From an uncultured Pelagibacteraceae bacterium (GTDB lineage: Bacteria > Pseudomonadota > Alphaproteobacteria > Pelagibacterales > Pelagibacteraceae), in assembly GCA_902629695.1 (NCBI GenBank), contig CACORY010000001.1:216566-280565 (forward strand): a stretch of DNA of 64,000 nucleotides, given 5' to 3'. Of the stretch, positions 58,501 to 64,000 are shown in pieces. Below the pieces are notes generated by a model. It saw nothing but the letters and a program-made list of their open reading frames with translations. It was not told the DNA's origin and made no database searches. Made by a program: the position numbers and the translations under genes. Numbering within the stretch: the first letter of the stretch is position 1; the number at the start of each line of letters is the position of its first letter.

Positions 58501-60431
58501 GACCTATACATATGTTTAGTGTCTTTAATGATGCAATTAACAGTACTGTCTATATGGCTGACCATGAAGGTCAAATTACAACATATCCTTACTCGTCTGG
58601 TTCTGTTAGTATTCAAGATTCATTAGAGGCAATAAAAGCTGGTGAAAATTTAGATACAGCCTTTGAAGCAGATGGAGGCGATGACTCTTTAAATCCAGAT
58701 CATTCCTCTTACTGTGATAGCTCAGATAATCCTGATGAAATACAAGACTGTACTAATCAAGATGCTATAGCAGTCTGTCAACTTAATGATACAGACGTCA
58801 TGACGACCACTGGTCTATTCCATTCAGATGCACAAGGAACAGCTTCGTGCTTCAAAGGTACAAAATTTAGATTTTCTGATTTAAAACCTCAAGCAAAAGC
58901 TGATGGAACTGTACCTAAGTCATCATTAAAAGTTACAGAAAGAGTTGATGGAACTTTACAAACAATCGATTTTACTAGTGCAGAGTATGAAAATGATAAT
59001 TTAGTAATAACGTTTCCTTCTGAGAAAACTTATAATGCAGGAGGTAGTCCTCTTGAAACTTCGCCGACTAATCAGTTTACAGTCGCCACATCATGCACTG
59101 CAGCTACTGATATACCAGTACAATATGATTATAGCCAATTAGGAGAAACATGGTCAGCTCCAAGAATATTTAGAATTCCATCAGAAACGCTTGCTGATAG
59201 AAATAATTCAAGCAAAGATAGATATGTTGCAGTAATGGGAGCCGGTATGGGTGCTACAAATTTATGTGCTGGTTCAGCAGTATTTATAGTTAATTTAGAT
59301 AGAGATGATGAAGAAGGTATTGAACCTGGAACTATTTATGGAGCTACAACTAATGGAGGTCCAATTACAATTGTAGATACAGTTGTAACTAGAGAAGCTG
59401 TAACAACAACAATTACAAAGGATGACGGTACAACTGAAACTGTGACTACACAAGCAGCAACTAAAGTTGCTGGGCAGCATACACCAAATGGAAGCGATAT
59501 TGGAAACTCTTTACCTGCTTCTGCAGTCGTTATAACCCCAGATACTGCATTTAATATTCCTTGGAGAGGCGCTATGGTTTATTTTAATGATCTTGAAGGA
59601 AAAATCACAAAATTAAATTTAACAAGTTCTACAAAAAATGATGCAGATCTTTTTGATCAAACTACTTTATTTAGATTAGATGCTAACACAGTTAATAAAA
59701 GATACAGTTATTTCTCAATGGATGCAGGAATTGGACAAACAACAAGAGACTTTTGGTTATTTGGTGGGACAGGAAACTTTAATGATATAGGTGGAGGTTC
59801 TAAATTTATGGATAATATTTTGTATGGTGTTAAAGATCCAAATTACCCATATTTTAGTCATTTAAATGAAGCGCATGTCCCAAGAGAAACTGATGATGAT
59901 TTTTTAGCCGAGGCACACAAAGGAGCTAATGCAGCTGCAAGTATTGATAATGCAGTTGTTTGCAAAAATACCACCGGTAAAATAAGTTGTGATGATGGAC
60001 CTTCAAGCGGGCAACAAGCATGGGTAGTTCATTTAGATACACCAGATGGTAAAGGTCCAAATGAAAATAGCACTAATACTTTTAGAAAATTATCAGCTGC
60101 ACCTACTTTATTTAAAGGTCAAGTTTACTATCCAATATATGAACCTCCTCAAGGAGCCAATCCATGTAACATTGGTAATGCATTTATTTGTGTCGTAGAT
60201 GATGAGTGTGGATCAAATAACTCTCATCTCCTATCTAGAGGTGGCGTGCCAAACGGAAAAAATTGTGAATTTGTAAGAGAAGGTATTTTGTCAGAGCTTG
60301 TAATATTCGGGGATAAATTATTCGCAAACGTTGCAGGACCTAAAGAAGATGCTGAAACACTCTACTCAATCTTAGCTGCCGCTGGAGAAGTGGAAACAAG
60401 CAGAGGTAGTTGGAGAGAATCTGGCTTTTAA
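55584..60431 (+). CDS. PilY1-like tip adhesin with VWA and propeller domains
   Basis: 1615 residues. Signal peptide to about residue 25. A VWA fold begins with NILILIDSSASM, giving the D-x-S-x-S metal site (D46, S48, S50). It resumes at about 415 (VSRWVGVKKAMSAII) and IVIGDGMM near 553. Between them (about 70-410) is a strand-rich stretch resembling NHL/propeller repeats, such as IGIDVSPDDDDILYITSTR. A DYDGDCDVTEVRSH segment near residue 795 may bind calcium. The C-terminal PilY1 propeller starts near 850 (RRNVIYAGANSGVLHAINAETG). Expected at the pilus tip; adhesion and Ca2+ control are known for family members only. Confidence 0.85.
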   Translation: MKHFAKYFLFLFILLEIAFVSKVDAKPVPPGSGEGDVPANILILIDSSASMRRRMSNRDAIQYVPNAIYDSNGDILASQFRNNGVVKFNADGSRNREFNDNVGRYTGNASDSCQMSSTGMGYGGAITKNTVARHTADIRFAEELTTDNGNLTNTDIFFFRSNDRQLRDDQAIVGYSENGQDCLMYIELGLTIQGLDYQQIGDEHFLFVTGRVGNSSAFVSFNLNSGMSSGVQTFTGNLNNSFARLGRLTWRIAVNSDASMLYLGRVHIYGYTMERDGEAFRITNNAATRLYTRVNRGNLDTQLADVIGIDVSPDDDDILYITSTRRHVIQKVRLDTNTTYTILARAGRGVRHNGANIEASGALRANSVRFNQPIGIHVTSDRILVGTTRGTIDVFNENLFTAENRDTAWLLQMGGGVVSRWVGVKKAMSAIISDTTLTSGAHFGYGHWNAGETGGRRTGARGGRFCHFNDGCTYYGGWNGDHPDGQSLQCNRDSCLNVGISAEGYTRILDNLIPQGLAWGTDANAYSIMALDYFNNDFEAYDENSECQLNYVIVIGDGMMRNNASAVPRIAELRDKTNPVKTLFVAYGGGINARGMEIFDEMAVAGSCPGGDANSPDCEPTIVADTPESLKTQLTAKIRQILAERLSFTAPSITATVQEGGSLYQAQFSYEQFGEWQGTILRKTLNADGTVIHEMDAAGNWDASVEIRKQASIADAADTRNLWSAIPGSPYLGNWDNFNTDNSDDITELFELYGFDIADYHNATSYCATNGYVGDNGTSDDLLGLINFMKGTDYFDYDGDCDVTEVRSHVLGDIYHSQLIEVGPPDASIEFTGANEEAYYRATNNYQSFVAKHASRRNVIYAGANSGVLHAINAETGAEEWGFIPPFIAGLLPSLMNADLSGKIDSKKGGTNAIFGVDGSPVVHDVFIRGINERGELENQRNWHTILFVPYGRGGAGFSVLDVTNPILKDNLGPIHMFSVFNDAINSTVYMADHEGQITTYPYSSGSVSIQDSLEAIKAGENLDTAFEADGGDDSLNPDHSSYCDSSDNPDEIQDCTNQDAIAVCQLNDTDVMTTTGLFHSDAQGTASCFKGTKFRFSDLKPQAKADGTVPKSSLKVTERVDGTLQTIDFTSAEYENDNLVITFPSEKTYNAGGSPLETSPTNQFTVATSCTAATDIPVQYDYSQLGETWSAPRIFRIPSETLADRNNSSKDRYVAVMGAGMGATNLCAGSAVFIVNLDRDDEEGIEPGTIYGATTNGGPITIVDTVVTREAVTTTITKDDGTTETVTTQAATKVAGQHTPNGSDIGNSLPASAVVITPDTAFNIPWRGAMVYFNDLEGKITKLNLTSSTKNDADLFDQTTLFRLDANTVNKRYSYFSMDAGIGQTTRDFWLFGGTGNFNDIGGGSKFMDNILYGVKDPNYPYFSHLNEAHVPRETDDDFLAEAHKGANAAASIDNAVVCKNTTGKISCDDGPSSGQQAWVVHLDTPDGKGPNENSTNTFRKLSAAPTLFKGQVYYPIYEPPQGANPCNIGNAFICVVDDECGSNNSHLLSRGGVPNGKNCEFVREGILSELVIFGDKLFANVAGPKEDAETLYSILAAAGEVETSRGSWRESGF

Positions 60432-60434
60432 TTT

Positions 60435-60635
60435 TTAGAAAATCTTTAAATAATAATAAATTATCCAAGCAAACATTGTAAACATTGTTACAAATATTAG
60501 AGCTAGACCTACCAAAGTATCTTGATTAACTTTCTTACGCCATTTTTTTGGAAAAAAATTAAGTGAATAAGCATAAACGATTATAAAAATATTAAATGCG
60601 AGAAGAGAAATATTAAAGAAAAAAAATTTTTCCAT
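60435..60635 (-). CDS. Small two-helix membrane protein
   Basis: 66 residues with two hydrophobic segments (about 3-25 and 41-62) separated by a basic loop FFPKKWRKKVNQDT. Not recognised. It overlaps the upstream pilD gene by 1 base, so it is translated after PilD in one transcript, and its 3' end is 3 bases from the convergent pilY1. Coding status is supported by the overlap and clean hydrophobic pattern; function unknown. Confidence 0.5.
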   Translation of the reverse strand: MEKFFFFNISLLAFNIFIIVYAYSLNFFPKKWRKKVNQDTLVGLALIFVTMFTMFAWIIYYYLKIF

Positions 60636-61399
60636 TATAGAAAAAAAGTTTTTATTTGATTTGCAAATAATACATAGATTAAACAGCCAATAATTATAAA
60701 AGGCCCGAAAGGGATTTGTGTAGACAAATCTCTGCTCTTGTTCATTAATGATGGAATAGAGTAAACTAAAGCAACAACTGAGGAAATAAAAATTGTAAAA
60801 GGTATACTAAACCACCCAAACCAAAAACCAACTACAGCAATTAATTTTGCATCACCAAGCCCCATTCCCTCTTTATTTCTTAAAGTTTTATAAAAAAAAA
60901 TGATTAACCAAATAATTGCATAACCAAACAATCCTCCAATTAAAGAATTGATATAATTAGGAAATAAAGATTGATTTAAATTTGGATCAAAAGATTTTAC
61001 AAAACCAATAAGCATCAAAGGAAATGTTAATTCATTTGGAATTATATAATGCTTTAAGTCAATAAAAAATATCATGATAAAAAAAATACTCAAAATAACT
61101 AGTAATAAGGCAGTAACTGAAATTCCGTACATATAAAAAATGAAAAGAAAACTTAACGCTGAAATCAATTCTACTATAAAATATTGTATACTTATCCCAA
61201 TATTACATTTTCGACATTTTCCTTTTAAGAAAAGAAAAGAAAAAAAAGGGATATTATCAAACCATCTTATCTGCTCTTTGCATGAAGGACAAAAAGATCT
61301 CCCTTTCATTACATTTTGTTCTAATGGTAGACGATAAATACAAACATTACAAAAACTACCCCAGATACTACCTAAAATAAAAGCTAGAATATAAAACAC
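60635..61399 (-). CDS. pilD: Prepilin peptidase / N-methyltransferase PilD
   Basis: Integral membrane aspartyl protease (254 residues) that cleaves and N-methylates the class III signals seen in this locus. The N-terminal FILGSIWGSFCNVCIYRLP is the family start; a zinc site is formed by CPSC and CRKC. The two catalytic aspartates are in FIDLKHYIIPNEL and GMGLGDAKLI. Start is GTG. It is on the strand opposite the pil run, close to its end. A compact inverted-repeat structure lies just upstream. Confidence 0.95.
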   Translation of the reverse strand: MFYILAFILGSIWGSFCNVCIYRLPLEQNVMKGRSFCPSCKEQIRWFDNIPFFSFLFLKGKCRKCNIGISIQYFIVELISALSFLFIFYMYGISVTALLLVILSIFFIMIFFIDLKHYIIPNELTFPLMLIGFVKSFDPNLNQSLFPNYINSLIGGLFGYAIIWLIIFFYKTLRNKEGMGLGDAKLIAVVGFWFGWFSIPFTIFISSVVALVYSIPSLMNKSRDLSTQIPFGPFIIIGCLIYVLFANQIKTFFL

Positions 61400-61416
61400 G
61401 TATTATATTTTTATGT

Positions 61417-61473
61417 AAGATGCGAGTTCTAAAACTCCATTTATACAGTATTGTATAAATACTGCTGCATCTT
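61417..61473. other. Inverted-repeat element, possible three-way junction upstream of pilD
   Basis: AAGATGC (61417-61423) and GCATCTT (61467-61473) are a perfect 7-base inverted repeat. Inside lie two perfect hairpins: GAGTT-CTAA-AACTC (61424-61437) and CAGTAT-TGTATAA-ATACTG (61446-61464), with only 0, 8 and 2 unpaired bases between the stems. On the minus strand it ends 17 bases before the pilD start, so it could be a structured leader. On the plus strand it lies about 90 bases before the phosphatase gene. It may equally be a DNA-level operator. Confidence 0.5.
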
Positions 61474-61562
61474 GAATGTGTAAGTAAAAATTAGGTGCGT
61501 AAATAACTATTTCCATTCTTGTTGAAACTATCAAAAAAGATGTAAAATGCAAAATATAAAAT

Positions 61563-62843
61563 ATGTTTTTTAAATCAAAAAAACCTGAAATAATTAAAGA
61601 AGACTCAAGAATAGAAGATTTTCAAATTATTACAAAACTAAGTCAAGAATTTGCTACCTCTCTTGATTTAGGTGAGACTCTCCAAAATTCACTTGATGTC
61701 ATTATTAAAAGAATAAATGCACAAGCTGCTAATGTTTTTTTAATAGAAGAAAAAAAACAAGTTTTCCAATGCATCGCGTCAAAACACCAAGCATACTTGG
61801 AGGATTACGAGATTCCTTTGACTCAAGGAGTGATGGGTAAAGCGGTTTTACAAAAAAAATGTATTCGTGTTGGAGATGTTAGAAAGGATGTGAGAGAAAT
61901 TGCAGAATTTTATTTTGATTTAGATAACAAAACAAATTTTACTACGTACTCGGTACTATGTGCTCCATTAATTGCTGCTAATGAATGCATTGGTGTTCTT
62001 CATTGTTTAAATAAAAAAACAACCAATAAACTTTTTGAAGAGAGTGATAGAAAACTTTTAGAAACATTAGCCACACCAGCAGCTCTTGCTATTAGAAATG
62101 CTCGAATGGCTAAAGAGCTTGTTGATAAAAATAGAATGCAGAAAGAAATAGAGATTGTCGGAGAGATACAGAAAACTTTATTATCCAAAAATAAAGAAGA
62201 CGCTTTTCCAATAGCTGGGATAAATATTCCTGCAAAAGTAGTGTCTGGAGATTTTTACAACTTTTCTGATTTAGGAGATGGTAAATATGGATTTGGTGTT
62301 GCAGATGTATCTGGAAAAGGAATTAAGTCATCTTTATTGATGTCAAAAGCCTCAAGTCTTTATCGGTGCTTAAGTAAAACAATGTTCTCAGCATCAGACT
62401 TATTAAATTTATTAAATAAAGAAATTTGTGAAACTGCAGCCAGAGGTATGTTTGTTACCATGTTAGTTGGAATTTACGATAGTAATAAAAAACAATTATT
62501 AATTTCAAATGCTGGACATGAACCTCCATTGATTTATTCAAAAGATGGAAAATTTTCCAATCATACAGAGGCAGGACCACCATTAGGTATTATGCCAAAT
62601 ATTACCTACAAGGAGAGTTCAATTTCCTTTTCAGAAAGTTCTATGTACATTTTTACCGATGGTGTAACAGAAATAAAAGATCCTGATGGAGAAATGTTAG
62701 GAGCTGAAGGTTTCCAGGATTATATTAAAAAGTATCAATCCACGGCCAATAATAAAAGATTAAAAGTAATTATAGAGGATATTGTTAAGTCTGGAAAAAT
62801 TCAAAAAGATGATTTAACAATTGTTGTTATAGACGGAAAATAA
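61563..62843 (+). CDS. GAF domain PP2C-type (SpoIIE) phosphatase
   Basis: 426 residues without membrane helices. A GAF sensor domain spans about residues 35-185 (LTQGVMGKAVLQKKCIRVGDVRKD; SVLCAPLIAANECIGVLHCLNKK). A short helical linker (residues 190-215) leads to the SpoIIE-type PP2C domain with VSGDFYNF, GVADVSGKGIKSSLLMS, ISNAGHEPPLIYS, YIFTDGVTEIKD and KDDLTIVVIDG, so metal-binding aspartates are present. Relatives such as RsbU dephosphorylate anti-anti-sigma factors in partner-switch modules, but no STAS or HATPase anti-sigma gene is adjacent. The next gene starts 1 base later, so the two are likely co-transcribed. Confidence 0.9.
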   Translation: MFFKSKKPEIIKEDSRIEDFQIITKLSQEFATSLDLGETLQNSLDVIIKRINAQAANVFLIEEKKQVFQCIASKHQAYLEDYEIPLTQGVMGKAVLQKKCIRVGDVRKDVREIAEFYFDLDNKTNFTTYSVLCAPLIAANECIGVLHCLNKKTTNKLFEESDRKLLETLATPAALAIRNARMAKELVDKNRMQKEIEIVGEIQKTLLSKNKEDAFPIAGINIPAKVVSGDFYNFSDLGDGKYGFGVADVSGKGIKSSLLMSKASSLYRCLSKTMFSASDLLNLLNKEICETAARGMFVTMLVGIYDSNKKQLLISNAGHEPPLIYSKDGKFSNHTEAGPPLGIMPNITYKESSISFSESSMYIFTDGVTEIKDPDGEMLGAEGFQDYIKKYQSTANNKRLKVIIEDIVKSGKIQKDDLTIVVIDGK

Positions 62844-62844
62844 G

Positions 62845-63147
62845 ATGATGGGCGTCCCTAAAGTAATGATTTTTTTTGCAATAATAATCAGTTCAGTACT
62901 TTACTGGGCCACTTCAAATGTTTGTAAGTATAACTTCGCATTAGAAAAGAAAACACAGCAACTAAATATCATTACAGAAAATATTGATCCCTCATTAGGA
63001 AATGCAAAATATTATGTTTATAGAGAACTAAATTGTAATGATGTTCATTTAGAATGGGATTATGAAAGAGTAATTGAAAATTTACGAAACATCACAGTAC
63101 TTATATATCAAGAACTTAATACGGATATAAGAGGCGATCCAAATTAA
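62845..63147 (+). CDS. Small membrane-anchored protein of unknown function
   Basis: 100 residues. One N-terminal hydrophobic segment (about 6-23, VMIFFAIIISSVLYWATS), then a polar domain of 75 residues with charged helices and two cysteines. Not recognised. It begins 1 base after the SpoIIE-type phosphatase, suggesting a functional link such as a membrane partner, but nothing in the sequence proves it. Confidence 0.55.
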   Translation: MMGVPKVMIFFAIIISSVLYWATSNVCKYNFALEKKTQQLNIITENIDPSLGNAKYYVYRELNCNDVHLEWDYERVIENLRNITVLIYQELNTDIRGDPN

Positions 63148-63149
63148 AA

Positions 63150-64000
63150 TTATTTTTTAGTAAAAAAATAAACATCAATTAAATCTTCGAAATGAACTCT
63201 TCTTTTTGACGCAAACATTGGCGGTGTATCTGAAAAAAAAACTAACAGGTCATTTTTATTCATGCGATTAATAAATTTTGAAATACTTTCATTAAATAAC
63301 ATTTGGTTATTATAAATTTTACAAAATTGTTCACTGATATTTAACGGAAAATTTTTATTACAATCTATGTATGAAATATTATAAACAGGCTCTACTGGAA
63401 TATGATTATTCACCGTTAAGAAAATAATAAAATTATTTTTTTTATCTTTAATAATTCTATCTAAATTGTCCAAGATTAAATGATCACATATTCCACTGTA
63501 CTTTTGATTACAAATTTCAAAATTTAGATCACTTAATTCTTTTTTGAAAAATGTTTTATTAAAAAAACTTTTATATCTTGATCTGTTAAAAAAAGATTCT
63601 TCATAGCTATGTATATAAATTAAGTTTTTATCTTTCATTAAATTGATCCAGCAATTATTTTTTTCAATAAAATATTTCAATTCACTGACAATATATTTTT
63701 CAAAATTAACATCTTTGTTGCAGAAAAATTCCATTTCAGCTCCTTGAGTTGTTAAAGTTCTGTTCCATTTTTTTTTAAATTTTTGAATAAGTAAATCATC
63801 ATTACCCATCTTTATTTTTTTTAATAAATTTTCTTTGAGTTTTTTATTTCTAAAATTAGGGTAAGACTCATTTATGATTACATAGACATTATCATATTCA
63901 CTTTTTGTTATTATTTTACCAAAATCTCTAAAACTTTTTAATTTTATGTTTTTATCAAATTGTGAAAGTTTTCTTTCACCAGAAGGATTACTGTCAAAAT
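63150..64000 (-). CDS. Sulfatase/LTA-synthase-like superfamily protein (5' partial)
   Basis: The minus-strand frame of the track ORF (63150-63809) stays open to base 64000, so the gene starts beyond the window and the Met at 63809 is internal. Read through, it gives VYVIINESYPNF, resembling the strand and acidic metal ligand (N/V-E-S) at the start of alkaline-phosphatase-superfamily transferases. TTQGAEMEFFCN may hold the nucleophilic Thr, and LTVNNHIPVEP and LVFFSDTPPMF resemble the usual T-x-x-N-H and G-D-H-G blocks. The last has Thr in place of the metal-binding His. Possible roles are phosphoethanolamine or phosphoglycerol transfer; activity is doubtful. Confidence 0.6.
   Translation of the reverse strand, partial: FDSNPSGERKLSQFDKNIKLKSFRDFGKIITKSEYDNVYVIINESYPNFRNKKLKENLLKKIKMGNDDLLIQKFKKKWNRTLTTQGAEMEFFCNKDVNFEKYIVSELKYFIEKNNCWINLMKDKNLIYIHSYEESFFNRSRYKSFFNKTFFKKELSDLNFEICNQKYSGICDHLILDNLDRIIKDKKNNFIIFLTVNNHIPVEPVYNISYIDCNKNFPLNISEQFCKIYNNQMLFNESISKFINRMNKNDLLVFFSDTPPMFASKRRVHFEDLIDVYFFTKK

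Noticed and set aside
59295-59480. 61-residue Cys/Ser-rich minus-strand ORF inside pilY1
   Set aside because: The composition reflects the antisense of a Thr/Val-rich stretch of PilY1; no start signal.
61402-61407. TATAAT on the minus strand just before pilD
   Set aside because: It lies only 2 bases before the GTG start and has no -35, so it would need a leaderless or internal start; chance in AT-rich DNA is more likely.

Overview
The window is a compact, very AT-rich bacterial chromosome segment that I read as an alphaproteobacterium of the SAR11 / Pelagibacterales type. The reasons are the low GC content, lysine- and isoleucine-rich proteins, gene spacing near zero or overlapping, the split three-gene proton-translocating transhydrogenase (pntAA-pntAB-pntB), the alphaproteobacterial TrcR (DUF1013) regulator, a ZapA with a ZauP-like upstream partner, and PPDK. 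I see no insertion sequence, prophage, CRISPR array or rRNA operon. No stretch above 300 bases lacks a gene; the largest gaps are about 160 bases. The assignment rests on recognition, not on a search.

Layout. 1-3370 (+): pntAA (5' cut by the window edge), pntAB, pntB and a transaldolase. 3372-3448 (-): initiator tRNA-fMet. 3453-3659 (-): rpsU. 3705-11642 (-): a nine-gene run tkt-gap-pgk-class I aldolase-thiE-efp-suhB-rpmE-trcR, which ties lower glycolysis/gluconeogenesis to translation and cell-cycle genes. 11698-13804 (+): ZauP-like protein, zapA, 5-formyl-THF cyclo-ligase and a YmdB-type phosphoesterase. 13812-27410 (+): yebC, a phage-like ruvC, tolQRAB-pal-cpoB, tilS, ftsH, folP, glmM, thiD, purA. 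27407-31870: rpoH, rluD, a tRNA-Arg, an ABC-2 exporter pair and a Sua5-type tsaC. 31891-34908 (+): xseB, ispA, dxs. 34912-46168: aroC, pdxH, an octaprenyl-diphosphate-type synthase, an S49 peptidase, glyQS, ppdK, nadC, nadA and a tRNA-Leu. 46173-48414: ygfZ and pyrC.

48397-64000 is more accessory and surface-directed: a secreted beta-propeller protein with an autotransporter-like barrel, then a type IV pilus locus (pilT, four prepilin-like genes, an unknown secreted protein, a 1615-residue PilY1), a small membrane protein, the prepilin peptidase pilD, a GAF-PP2C (SpoIIE-type) phosphatase, a small membrane-anchored protein, and the 3' part of a divergent sulfatase/phosphotransferase-superfamily gene cut by the right edge.

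Working together: the central-carbon genes, PPDK and transhydrogenase fit a reversible, gluconeogenesis-capable carbon metabolism. The Tol-Pal block and FtsH maintain the envelope. The dxs/ispA/polyprenyl synthase genes feed isoprenoid and quinone synthesis. thiD plus thiE without thiC in view fits salvage of a thiamin pyrimidine. The pil locus holds the tip and priming parts of a pilus whose motor and secretin genes (pilB/C/M/N/O/P/Q) lie outside the window.

The most interesting signals are a possible AUU start of rpsU, a compact three-way-junction-like inverted repeat next to pilD, a propeller-like insertion inside the VWA domain of PilY1, the propeller/barrel surface protein, a phage-type RuvC at a locus lacking ruvAB, and the sulfatase-like protein with an altered metal site.
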